In this document: in pieces, positions 9,481-19,340 of the stretch
How the letters are laid out: every line of letters starts with the position of its first letter
How positions within the stretch are numbered: the stretch's first letter is position 1
NCBI RefSeq assembly: GCF_024679095.1
Contig: NW_026112164.1
Coordinates: forward strand, 1,586,939-1,650,938
Source of the DNA: Eriocheir sinensis
Taxonomy: Eukaryota; Arthropoda; Malacostraca; Decapoda; Varunidae
Length of the DNA: 64,000 bases
Reading direction: 5' to 3'
Position numbers and translations under genes: made by a program
The notes under the pieces: generated by a model
The model's input: the letters and a program-made list of their open reading frames with translations, nothing else
Databases searched by the model: none
What the model was told of the DNA's origin: nothing

Positions 9481-11515
9481 TACATTCTTGACGGCATTTT
9501 CCAGTGGTTGGAGGAGGAGTTGTCTGATGCCGGGGATGGTGCGCATCAGGAACGTCCACCGATGTTGGATGCCGTGGGTGTACGCTGAATAGGCAGCGTG
9601 TGGCTCAGTCTTGGCAATGGCAGACAAAGCTTCTATTTCCTTCACCCATTCAGCTACTTTGTCTCCCACGTACTCCTTCTTATATACCTCTGTCCTGATC
9701 ACTGCACCTAAGTGTCGTTGTCCGTCTTTTGTCACAATGACGCCACTTCCTCTAAAAGTTTCTGCGGCATGGTCATAATGTTCAGGTTTGACAATAAGGA
9801 CAGACTTGGTGGCGTTAGGGATGTATCCTATCTCAGGGCCGGCGGTGTTCACAGTGTCCCACCACCCTTTTAAGTCTGAGATTTTACCAGCACCTGAGAG
9901 GTCATCCGCATAAGCCACCTGTTTCACCCGTGTTTCTGCGAACGCGATTTCATTTTGGAGGACTGATAGGCCCAGGGCGTACATAGCCATGGCTATTGGG
10001 TCACCTTGTGTTGTTCCCTCAGATGATTTTAACACTTTCACCTTTCCACTGTGGCTATTTATGTATAAGTCAGTCGGGTATGTATAGGTATTTTCGACAT
10101 ACATAGCTAAGCTATGGCACTTGGTTTTAATGTTATGTATCATAGTCTTTCTATTTATTGTGTTGAAGGCATTTTTGGCGTCAACAAGAAGCACTGCTTC
10201 GCACTCCACGTGGTCGAATATCTCCCGCATGGCATGGACTGCTGCTTCTCCTGCCTGCTGCCCCGCACAAACTTGGAGGTTCCCTGCTGCCATTCTCACA
10301 TCTTCTTTGACGACAGCCATGATGCATTTGCCTACGATGCGCCGCAGGACTTCTCCGACTCCTATAGGCCTGCATCCCGGCCTCTTGTCCAGGGGAATGA
10401 GGCGGCATGCCGTCAGGGCGTCCACATAGTGGCAGCTGGAGGAGGCGAGTTTTCTTGCCAGTGCTGCAATGGTGTTGCGCAAGTCGCCAGCTGCATTGCC
10501 AAAGTTGGCGCTGCTCAGCAAGCTTCGCCATCCCCGTGCATCAAGTCCTGAGGGCCCCGCGCTGCCACGAGTCTGGAGGGCCTTCTTCCACACCATCTCT
10601 CCTGTTATCCTTTCGTATATAACTGGATTCGGTGGTTGGTGACATCCTGCCAGTCTCAGTCCCTTCAGGTCACTCGGTGGAGGATGTTTTTCCTTGAGTT
10701 GACTGATCGTGTCCCTGGTGAGTGGAAGCACACCCCGTGTGGAATTTTCTGACAAGGCTCGTGTTGCAGACGCAACGTTGCCTTGTCGCATTTTGTCTGC
10801 AAACTTCCGGGCCCTGTCTTCTGTGGAGGTGTTGTTTTGTTGGGGTCCGGGGAGCCTCTCCTGTATGGCTCTGGCTTCTCCAAGGAGGGCATCTAACTCG
10901 TTAGTTTGCCACAAGGCAACTCGTCTTCTTAATGCCTCGATATTTTCGGCTTGTTTGGTCTTTGGGTGTGCTTTTTGGAGGAAGAGATGGGGGAGAGTGA
11001 ATATAATTTTCAAGGATAGGGGCGCCAGTGGTGTGTTCTGGATGTAGTTATTTAACAGGGTGACAATTTCTTTGATGATAAATGTCGTGGCTCCACATCT
11101 GGGTGGTTCAAAAAGATTTCTTGCAGACCACCCAACAACTTCAAGGTATGTGTCATCCACCCACCTCGTTGCTTCCCCCTCCGCTAGCCCCTTCCAAGCA
11201 AAGCTTCCCCCGACCTCCGCCGCGCCCTGTCCAGTCGAAGAGGAAGAGTGATGAGGGGGTGGTGGTAGTGGTGTTGGTAGTGGCAACATTGGAGGTGCCA
11301 ATGGAAGGGGTGGTACCGGTTGAGGGGGATATAGAGGTGGCGGTTGTGCAGCAGCTCCCTCCGACACCCCCTCCCCCCGCTCACTCCTTCCCCGGCGGCC
11401 CTCATTGTCCCCGCGGTGTCGCGCTTCATCGTTATCCTCCCTGCTCTGATCCCTGCCCAGGGGATTTTGGCACCTGTCGCTCTTTTTACAGTTCGTACAG
11501 CGTCTTTTCTCCTTT
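9440..11515 (-). pseudogene. Copy D N-terminal region and reverse transcriptase
   Basis: One open frame holds a Cys-rich piece (CTNCKKSDRC), a Pro-rich linker, a conserved helical stretch (RARKFADKMRQGNVASATR), and the RT. RT blocks in order are GPSGLDARGWRSLL, ACRLIPLDKRPGCRPIGVGE, VLLVDAKNAFNTINR (motif A), SSEGTTQGDPIAMAMYALG (motif B), KQVAYADDLSGAGK (motif C), PNATKSVLIVKP (motif D) and QRHLGAVI (motif E). Both Asp of YADD are present. The thumb follows (IAKTEPHAAYSAYTHG). The frame is lost near 9440-9480. Its apparent first residues, polyserine from the (TAC)n array, are not part of the gene. The RT would copy element RNA at the nicked target. Confidence 0.88.
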
Positions 11516-11552
11516 CTACTACTACTACTACTACTACTACTACTATTACAAT

Positions 11553-11599
<47 letters not shown>

Positions 11600-11672
11600 T
11601 CACTACTAATATTACTACTAATATTACTACTACTACTTCTACTACTACTACTAATAATAATAATAACAATAC
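11516..11672 (+). repeat. (TAC)n/(TAA)n microsatellite array 3
   Basis: TAC units carry interruptions (ATTACAATTAC, TATCAC, AATATTAC) very like those in array 1, and the array ends in TAA units. It lies between the 5' break of copy D and the T-run that forms the 3' end of the next minus-strand element. Confidence 0.95.
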
Positions 11673-12524
11673 TTTTTTTTTCACAACAAAGGAAGCAGCT
11701 CATGGGCACATAAAAAGAAACAATAAAAAAAAAAATAAAGCCCGCAAGTCGCTGCTCCTAAAAAAGAATCAAAAGAGGTGGCCGAAAGCGAGGTCAATTT
11801 CGGGAGGAGAGGTGTCCTGATACCCTTCTCTTGAAAGAGTTCAAGTCGTAGGCAGGAGGAAATGCAGATGAAGGAAGATTGTTCCAGAGTTTACCAGCGT
11901 GAGGGATGAAAGAGTAAAGATGCTGGTTAACTCTTGCATAAGGGGTTTGGACAGTATAGGGATGAGCATGAGTAGAAAGTCGTGTGCAGCGGGGCCGCGG
12001 GAGGGGGGGGAGGCATGCAGTTAGCAAGTTCAGTAGAGCAGTCAGCGTGGAAATATCGATAGAAGATAGAAAGAGAGGCAACATCGCGACGGAATTTAAG
12101 AGGTAGAAGACTATCAGTAGAAGGAGGAGAGCTAACGAGATGAAGAGCTTTAGACTCCACTCTGTCCAGAAGAGCTGTGTGAGTGGAGCCCCCCCACACG
12201 TGAGATGCATACTCCATACGAGGGCGGACAAGGCCCCTGTATATGGATAGCAACTGCGCGGGGGAGAAGAACTGGCGGAGACGATACAGAACGCCCAACC
12301 TCGAGGAAGCTGATTTAGCGAGAGAGATGTGAAGTTTCCAGTTGAGATTTTGAGTAAAGGATAGACCGAGGATGTTTAGTGTTGAAGATGGTGATAGCTG
12401 AGTGTTGTCGAAGAATAGAGGATAGGTGTTTGGAAGATTGTGTCGAGTTGATAGGTGGAAAAATTGAGTTTTTGAGACATTGAAGGACACAAGGTTCCTT
12501 CTGCCTCAATCGGAAATGATAGCA
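11673..12524 (-). mobile_element. 5'-truncated jockey-like LINE between TAC arrays
   Basis: The minus strand matches the 3' part of the plus-strand LINE at 25575-26400. It starts in the sense direction at a position equal to the ISDWG box just after the RT palm, reads NVSKTQFFHLSTRHNLPNT and SASSRLGVLYRLRQFFSPAQ, and ends with a 3' UTR and an A-rich tail (T9 on the plus strand at 11673-11681). The coding piece is frameshifted near 12190. TAC or TAA arrays touch both ends. It is unrelated to copies A to D, so the arrays are not used by one family only. Confidence 0.88.
11800..12510 (-). pseudogene. Jockey-like RT C-terminal region
   Basis: Recognisable blocks are LFFDNTQLSPSSTLNILG, LNWKLHISLAKSASSRLG, LSIYRGLVRPRMEYASHVWG, and in the shifted frame YARVNQHLYSFIPHAGKLWN and FPPAYDLNSFKRRVSGHLSS. 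These are the post-palm region of jockey-type ORF2, where the last blocks form the conserved C-terminal end. An extra G in gtgtggggggg near 12190 breaks the frame. The catalytic palm is missing because of 5' truncation. Confidence 0.85.
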
Positions 12525-12537
12525 ACTACTACTACTT

Positions 12538-12636
<99 letters not shown>

Positions 12637-12708
12637 TTACTACTATTACTACTACTATTACTACTACTTCTTCAACTTTTTCTACTACTACTACTACTAC
12701 TACTACTA

Positions 12709-12804
<96 letters not shown>

Positions 12805-12830
12805 TGACTACTACTATTACTACTACTACT
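12525..12830 (+). repeat. (TAC)n/(TAA)n microsatellite array 4
   Basis: A long TAC block (about 12525-12710) with ATT and TTC interruptions is followed by an (AAT)n block (about 12712-12804) and a last short TAC block. It joins the 5' end of the jockey-like copy to the poly-A end of copy C. Confidence 0.95.
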
Positions 12831-12944
12831 TTTTTTTTATTTACGGGCCTCCATCTATTAGAGTTGCGTTGTGAGCGGTACATTCTCTCATATCCTTTCA
12901 CAAAGCAATTCATTGGCCTCACCCCGCCAATGACTGTGGCCGAC

Positions 12945-12966
12945 AACCATCTTTATTTAATATTAC
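12945..12966 (-). promoter_or_regulatory. Polyadenylation-like signal of copy C
   Basis: On the minus strand an attaaataaagatgg sequence overlaps the stop region and contains AATAAA. The same sequence is kept in copy B near 7185-7200. The A-run at the element end lies about 115 bp further on, so this may not be the signal actually used. Confidence 0.4.
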
Positions 12967-14619
12967 AAACTTTACTAAACATTTTATTTTTAAGGTAACA
13001 GAGCTTGTGGTTGATACGACTATCAACCACCGTCGCCTCAAAGTCCAGGTCAGCAATGCGGGTGGTTTTGGGTGCAGGTGACCTGGTTCCTCTCAGGCAG
13101 ACCAAGGCTGACCTCAGGAGGGAGAAGGACAGCCTGCATCTCATCCAGGCGACCACACTGCTTCTTGGCTGTTGTTTCTTATCCGCCAGTGTTTCGGCGA
13201 GTCTTGCGTAGAAGCTCTGCGCCCTTGGTCCCATCCCTCCTGCCGTCGTGAATACTACCGGGGTGAAGGAGCCCTGGTCCACATTCTGTATTCTTTCTTC
13301 ATATGCTCTGTTCTTCTCTTGTTCGTTTCTTCTGTGGGCTGCATCAAGGGTCAGGTCTCTGTGGCAATGGGCCATGGGATCAAAGATCCTTATGTCAAAA
13401 TATGCCCTTTGTCCACGAGTCCAAAACCCTCTGGCGCTAACATCCACTCGTGCTTCGTTCGAAACATTAGCGGTGCGTCTGGCGAGGTGTTCGCCTTGCA
13501 GAGGGAGCAGCATGGGTTCCACAGTCACGTCGTGGCAGACTTCTTTCAGCATCTGAGCTGTTACGTCTCTTACTTCATCATGTCTCATGCAGACGAAACC
13601 TCCTCTCTTGCATGTCATGGCATGATTTTGGTTGAAGGGTGAGCCACAGTTACACATGTTTGGGAGCCCATCCACTGGCCAGCCATACATGAGGGCAAGG
13701 GCATCAGTAAATTCTTTTTTGTTTAAGTTGAAGCCTTTTGCCCTGATAGGTAGTGTGGTTAGCCAGTTTGAAGCGCCCACTTCCTGTGCAATATCTGTCC
13801 TCCTCCTTGTGTCTTCTGGGAGTTCTCTCATTAGGTCACTCAGAGTGTCTCTCTGTTTTCCTTCTCTGTTTATGGAGATTTCATTCCTTAGTGACCTAAT
13901 ATCTTGAGGGTTGTCTTCTCCCCTTTCATTTTGATTGGTAATATATCCGGTCAAGGAGGCTGTGATTCGGATTGAGTTCCCGAATTCAGACTCAGCCAGA
14001 TTTTGCGGGTTGGTGATGCCGAGCCCACCCATTCTTGGCGGCAACTCCAGCAATCTTCTCTTCTGGTCACTGGGACATCTCCCATTTGCTATCGCCGGTA
14101 TGAAGGTGTTTCTGATAGCATCTTCCAGAGGTTCTAGTAACGGAGCAACATCAGGAACTGTCCTCATGAGGTAGTTCCATTTATGCTTGACACCGTACGT
14201 AAATGCTGCGTAGGCTGCCTGCGGTTCTGTTTTGGCGATCTCGCTCAGTCTCTGCAGTTCGGACTCCCAGCGCTTTACAGCTGTTTTCACATATTCGGTT
14301 CTGTATTCAGCTGTTCCAATGGCTGCCCCGAGGTGTCTTTCTCCAGTCACTGACAGTTTCACGTTACTGCCCTGGAATGCTGTTTTGGCCCGATCGTATG
14401 CCTCTGGTTTTACAATCACCACAGACTTCGTGGCGTTGGGATGGTACCCTATTTTAGGGCCATGTTCATTGACGAGGTCCCACCATTTCCTGAGGTCTGC
14501 AGACTTTCCTACCCCGGTGAGGTCATCCGCATACGCCACCTGTTTGACGTTGGTGTTTTCATGGCGGATGATGTCCTGCAGCTTCATCATTCCCAGGGCA
14601 AACATTGCCATGGCCACTG
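12953..14619 (-). pseudogene. Copy C RT C-terminal half, knuckle and RLE-like domain
   Basis: The 554-codon frame starts in motif B (MAMAMFALG) and has VKQVAYADDLTGVGK (motif C, about residues 25-39), PNATKSVVIVKP, GERHLGAAIGT and the thumb (IAKTEPQAAYAAFTYG). A linker follows (LPPRMGGLGITNPQNLAE). The knuckle CNCGSPFNQNHAMTC is at about residues 320-334. The candidate RLE pair is RVDV (about 390) and DIR (about 409). After that come NEQEKNRAYEERIQNVDQG and SFSLLRSALVCLRGTRS. Apart from the upstream frame break, no lesion is visible here, so all catalytic residues I can place are kept. Confidence 0.88.
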
Positions 14620-15828
14620 GTCCCCCTGGGTGGTGCCCTCTGAGGATTGTATGGCCACCGGGTCTCCAAGTCGTTGGTCATTATGACTGCTGATGAACAG
14701 TCTGGCAGGTTCCTTGTATGTATTTTCAATATATTGGGCGAATATAGGGCACTTGATTTTGATGTTGTGCAGTGCTGTTTCCCTATTGATGTTGTTGAAC
14801 GCATTTGCAGCGTCCACCATCAGCACCGCCTCGCATTCTGGGTCTTCGAACATTCTCCTGACAGCGTGAATGGCAGCTTCACACTCAGCCTGCTGACCCG
14901 CACACACTTGGAGGTTTCCCACCGCCTTCCTCACGTCGTCCTTCACCACCTCCATGACAGCCTTGCCTATGATCCTCCTGAGCACCTCCCCTATCCCGAT
15001 GGGGCGACAGCCTGGTTTTTTATCCAGCGGGATGAGCCGGCAGGCCATCAAAGGCTCGAGGTGTTGGCTATTCTCTGACGCCAATTTTCTTGCTAGGGCG
15101 GCTATTGTGTCGCGAAGATCCACGGCTGGATTCCCAAAGATGTTCTTACTGAGGAGGTGTTTCCACCCCTTGGCATCCAAGCCTGATGGTCCAGCCGTTC
15201 CCTGCGTGTGAAGGGCGTGCTTCCAGATCACGTCACCGCTAATATGGTCGAAGACAACTCGATGCGGTGGGGTGTAGTCTCCAAGGAACTTCATTTCTGG
15301 GTGTGCAGGTCTAGCATCTGGATGCTTGTACTTGAGGATCTGGCGTGTCTCTTCCGTCATGGGAAGGACTCCCGCTGCCTCATCTTCTATTGACAGTGAT
15401 CTAGTTGCCATGGCCACTTTGCCTTGTCTCATCTTGTCAGCAAAGTTTCTAGCCCTGTCGTTAATGTCCTTCTTGCGACTGTTACGTCTGCCTAGTCTCT
15501 CCTGCAGTGTTTTAGCCTCGTCAAGTAGCTTCCGGACGTCCCCTTTCCTCCACAGCTCCATTCTTCTTTGTACCGCCTTCACGTCCTCAGATTGTTTCGA
15601 CTTTTTGTGAGTCCGTTGGCATATGAGGTGCGGTAGTATGGCCAGAATCTTTAAAGCGTAGGGGGCGATTTGCGTGGAGTTGTACGCTCTAATGAGGTAG
15701 GTTTTCTCCTCTATCAAGGTTTTGGTGGCGTTACATCTCGGGGCCTCAAATACGTTATTGGAAGAAAACGTTACCACATGATTGTAAGCGTCTCGCACCC
15801 ACTCCTCTGTCTCCTCGAGTGTCCACCT
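14587..15828 (-). pseudogene. Copy C conserved middle region and RT N-terminal half
   Basis: The frame continues after the TAG with RWTLEETEEWVRDAYN and FEAPRCNATKTLIEEK. It then holds RARNFADKMRQGKVAMATR, GPSGLDAKGWKHLLS, ACRLIPLDKKPGCRPIGIGE and VLMVDAANAFNNINRE (motif A). It reaches SSEGTTQGD of motif B, where a one-base loss relative to copy A (ctggtccccctggg against ctgggtcgccctggg) shifts the frame near 14620. The two alanines after VD and the NAFN signature are shared with copy D. Confidence 0.88.
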
Positions 15829-16134
15829 CTACCAGAAGCGGAGCTCGCGCGAGGCGTCCTCACCCTGGTCACCTTGCCCTTGTCTCTCGCCACCTGCACC
15901 CCCCTCCACTTGATCATCTCCAGCGCCTTCATTGGCCTGTCCACCCAGCACCACTTGTGGTTGCTCCCCATTTTCCACATCCTGCCGTTGATTGTTTGGG
16001 TTTCGACAATCTCCACCTCTCTTACAGTTTACACAGGGCTGGCCTCGTCTTACGCACGAGCATTGAACACAATTTTGATTTCGAGACGAACAAATGCAAC
16101 ATTGAGGGGGCTCCATTTCGGTGCCATTATGCAT
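15829..16134 (-). pseudogene. Copy C N-terminal Cys-rich domain
   Basis: The first 101 codons read MHNGTEMEPPQCCICSSRN, then CVQCSCVRRGQPCVNCKRGG and DCRNPNNQ, giving ten closely spaced cysteines. A Gly/Gln/Glu-rich acidic stretch follows. The Cys cluster could bind zinc and nucleic acid, which would fit the N-terminal zinc fingers used by R2-type elements for target recognition, but its spacing is not a standard C2H2 finger. The domain ends at a TAG that replaces a codon in ELRFW-x-RWTLEETEEWV; the frame is the same on both sides. The ATG at 16134 is chosen because it precedes the first Cys pair. Confidence 0.75.
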
Positions 16135-16358
16135 GCTAGTGTATCTTAGTTGCTATTTGTGGTAATGAATAGAGCAATAGTAGTAGACCCCAGTTTGACT
16201 CTTGTCTCCCCCCATATACCTACACACAGACATACACTTACATATGCTTACTCTGCCTTTACAGTAATACTAGAATGATTGTTTAATTTTCTACTACCAT
16301 TGCTCCTCGCCAACACTTTACAATCTTACTAATGCACCTGACCCTACACATTTGAGTT
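16135..16358 (-). other. Probable 5' leader of copy C
   Basis: About 220 bp lies upstream of the copy C start codon before a short (TAG)n run. No other copy in the window reaches this far, so I cannot tell where the element starts. There is no open frame joined to the ORF. Confidence 0.4.
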
Positions 16359-16378
16359 GAGTAGTAGTAGTAGTAGTG
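16359..16378 (+). repeat. Short (TAG)n run
   Basis: Six TAG/AGT units. This is the opposite strand orientation from the TAC arrays at the other element ends. Confidence 0.8.
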
Positions 16379-16429
16379 ATATCATTACCAGCAGTTCGCC
16401 GAGTCAGATACTCTGTGTTTTATGGCCCT

Positions 16430-16545
16430 CAGGCGGGGGTGGGAAGTTACTGGACAGCGGGGCGGGGTTAGCAGGGACCCGGGAAGTGAGGGGATGTGCG
16501 TGGGTAGCGTTAGGGGGGTGGGGGGGGGGGGTTAGAGGCTGTTTA
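16430..16545 (+). other. G-rich stretch with G-quadruplex-type motifs
   Basis: At 16459-16483 four runs of at least three G are separated by loops of 1, 6 and 4 bases. At 16513-16531 there are six G, one T and then twelve G. Both satisfy the usual intramolecular quadruplex pattern. Folding is inference. Confidence 0.6.
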
Positions 16546-17178
16546 CTGTTTGCCCTCGGTCTTGAAAACTGACCCACCTCCGCCCATCCCGACACGCCTG
16601 CCAGAACTCACCACTCCCCTATAAATCACTGACATTTAATCTATTTGACATACTGAGAAAATATATTGGATGATGTACATGGAAAAACTATAACTTGCTC
16701 TCTCTTCTCTCTCCCTCTCTCTCTCCCCTCTCTACTCTCACTCCCCCTTCCCCTCCTCCTCTACCACTCTCTCCCCCTCTTCTCCACTCTCTTTCCCTCC
16801 TTTCCCCTCTCTCCCTCTTTCCCTCCCTCTTTCCCTCAGCTCTGCCTTCCAATTTTCCACCTTCCGGCCGTCCGCCACAGAGTCGAGCGTCGCTCACAAG
16901 CACCGAGGGGACGTGGGCTTTCTTCCGTAACCACTTGACCCAATATTTATCGTTACACCGATGTTTCTCACATTGCCGGCCAGCACACGGCCTCTCTCAA
17001 AAAGCAGTAATTCGTAATTAACACCTGCATCGTCAATGGCACCAGATTGCACTGTATTTCGTTACGTTCACTGCACGTTCACGCGTACTAAGGTATACAT
17101 TCCAAGGCGGTATCGGCTATAGGACCTAACTTATGACACAAAACAAAGGAGCTAATCACAGCACGTCCTCTCCCTACG
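16546..17178. other. Non-coding DNA with a CT-rich block
   Basis: A ctctccctc-rich block occupies about 16696-16850. The rest is mixed sequence without coding frame, element motif or RNA-like structure. The plus and minus frames over 16666-17021 follow the CT composition only. Confidence 0.55.
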
Positions 17179-17427
<249 letters not shown>

Positions 17428-17942
17428 AACAACAACGACAACAGCAAAAAAAAGAATAGGAATAATAGGAAAAGAGCAGGAACAAGAGGACTATGAGGAA
17501 AAAGAAGAGGAAAATGGAGAACGACAACTTACTATTTATAGGACCGCGCATCACCTGTTCACATGCTGGAAATAACCCGCCGCGTCAGCTCTGAAATAAA
17601 GAGACTCCTGCTTATCTGTGGCCCGAGCAGCTAATGTGGAGTACAGAGTAAGTACTAAGTTACCCCTTTATTAAGCTGTTTACCTGCGCTTTTGCAGCGT
17701 TGATACTGAAGCCACACCTAGAACAATATGGATGCTATATAATTGGCCAAGAGAAGGAAAACACCAAAGATCAAAGGAACGTATGTCGCCCCTTTGCTCG
17801 ACCTATATGCTTCTATGTGCACATTCACCCACAACTTAATCTGTTATTTACTCATGAACAATTGTGTAAATAATTCTACTGCTTCGCTCACGCCATAACT
17901 ACGATAGTTGCTTTTACAGTCGAAAGGCACACGTATGCACTG
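17428..17942. other. Unassigned single-copy-looking DNA
   Basis: Mixed sequence between a microsatellite and a minisatellite. I see no gene, no RNA and no element remnant. Confidence 0.5.
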
Positions 17943-19340
17943 TACATGGGCGAGTCAGGGCTGTTTTCCTCCGTGAGTGTGTACATGGGAGAGTCAGGGC
18001 TGTTTTCCTCCGTGAGTGTGTACATGGGAGAGTCAGGGCTGTTTTCCTCCGTGAGTGTGTACATGGGAGAGTCAGGGCTGTTTTCCTCCGTGAGTGTGTA
18101 CATGGGAGAGTCAGGGCTGTGGTCCTCCGTGAGTGTGTACATGGGAGAGTCAGGGCTGTTTTCCTCCGTGAGTGTGTACATGGGAGAGTCAGGGCTGTTT
18201 TCCTCCGTGAGTGTGTACATGGGAGAGTCAGGGCTGTTTTCCTCCGTGAGTGTGTACATGGGAGTCAGGGCTGTTTTCCTCCGTGAGTGTGTACATGGAG
18301 AGTCTGGGCTGTTTTCCTCCGTGAGTGTGTACATGGGAGAGTCAGGGCTGTTTTCCTCCGTGAGTGTGTACATGGGAGAGTCAGGGCTGTTTTCCTCCGT
18401 GAGTGTGTACATGGGAGAGTCAGGGCTGTTTTCCTCCGTGAGTGTGTACATGGGAGAGTCAGGGTTGTGATCCTCCGTGAGTGTGTACATGGGAGAGTCA
18501 GGGCTGTTTTCCTCCGTGAGTGTGTACATGGGAGAGTCAGGGCTGTTTTCCTCCGTGAGTGTGTACATGGGAGAGTCAGGGTTGTGATCCTCCGTGAGTG
18601 TGTACATGGGAGAGTCAGGGCTGTTTTCCTCCGTGAGTGTGTACATGGGAGAGTCAGGGTTGTGATCCTCCGTGAGTGTGTACATGGGAGAGTCAGGGCT
18701 GTTTTCCTCCGTGAGTGTGTACATGGGAGAGTCAGGGTTGTTTTCCTCCGTGAGTGTGTACATGGGAGAGTCAGGGCTGTGGTCCTCCGTGAGTGTGTAC
18801 ATGGGAGAGTCAGGGCTGTTTTCCTCCGTGAGTGTGTACATGGGAGAGTCAGGGCTGTTTTCCTCCGTGAGTGTGTACATGGGAGAGTCAGGGTTGTGAT
18901 TCTCCGTGAGTGTGTACATGGGAGAGTCAGGGCTGTTTTCCTCCGTGAGTGTGTACATGGGAGAGTCAGGGCTGTTTTCCTCCGTGAGTGTGTACATGGG
19001 AGAGTCAGGGCTGTTTTCCTCCGTGAGTGTGTACATGGGAGAGTCAGGGTTGTGATCCTCCGTGAGTGTGTACATGGGAGAGTCAGGGTTGTGATCCTCC
19101 GTGAGTGTGTACATGGGAGAGTCAGGGCTGTGGTCCTCCGTGAGTGTGTACATGGGAGAGTCAGGGTTGTGATTCTCCGTGAGTGTGTACATGGGAGAGT
19201 CAGGGTTGTGATTCTCCGTGAGTGTGTACATGGGAGAGTCAGGGTTGTGATGCTCCGTGAGTGTGTACATGGGAGAGTCAGGGTTGTGATTCTCCGTGAG
19301 TGTGTACATGGGAGCGTCAGGGTTGTGGTCCTCCGCGTGT
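17943..19340 (+). repeat. 39-bp minisatellite, about 36 units
   Basis: The unit is atgggagagtcaggg, then a variable ctgttttcc segment, then tccgtgagtgtgtac. Most variation falls in the middle nine bases, giving four main variants (ctgttttcc, ttgtgatcc, ttgtgattc, ctgtggtcc). The left end is rich in the first and the right end in the ttgtgattc type, so variants are clustered. Two units near 18255-18300 carry small deletions. On the minus strand the array is open for 473 codons with a 13-residue repeat MYTLTEENSPDSP, and three other frames are also open because 39 is divisible by three. I do not call a gene. Confidence 0.9.

Larger units (their letters stand above)
8183..11515 (-). mobile_element. 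Copy D: nearly full-length RLE-type retroelement, second subfamily
   Basis: This is a minus-strand element of about 3.3 kb with TAC arrays at both ends. In the sense direction it enters the coding region at a Cys-rich N-terminal piece (CTNCKKSDRCQNP) directly from the array, so some 30 to 50 N-terminal residues seen in copy C are missing. The coding region ends at 8374. A 190-bp 3' UTR ends in tatcatttatgtca and passes straight into (GTA)n without a poly-A tail. Its C-terminal domain is about three-quarters identical to copies B and C at protein level, and its 3' UTR differs, so it is a separate subfamily. Confidence 0.88.
12831..16134 (-). mobile_element. Copy C: near-complete RLE-type retroelement
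   Basis: This is the most complete member. A single coding frame of about 1,060 codons runs from ATG at 16134 to the stop at 12953, broken only by one in-frame TAG near 15829-15831 and one missing base near 14620. The 3' UTR is about 120 bp, contains an AATAAA-like signal beside the stop, and ends cccgtaaataaaaaaaaa before the TAC array. One long ORF, RT in the middle, then a Cys/His knuckle and an RLE-like domain is the known layout of R2/R4/NeSL-type elements. No separate ORF1 and no apurinic endonuclease are seen. Confidence 0.9.

Noticed and set aside
16359..16378. The (TAG)n run right of copy C as its 5' flanking target array
   Set aside because: Its strand orientation is opposite to the TAC arrays, it is only six units long, and the true 5' end of the element is unknown.
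17888..19309. A 473-residue repeat protein on the minus strand
   Set aside because: The unit is 39 bp, so several frames on both strands are open together. There is no unique flanking domain, signal peptide or supported start.
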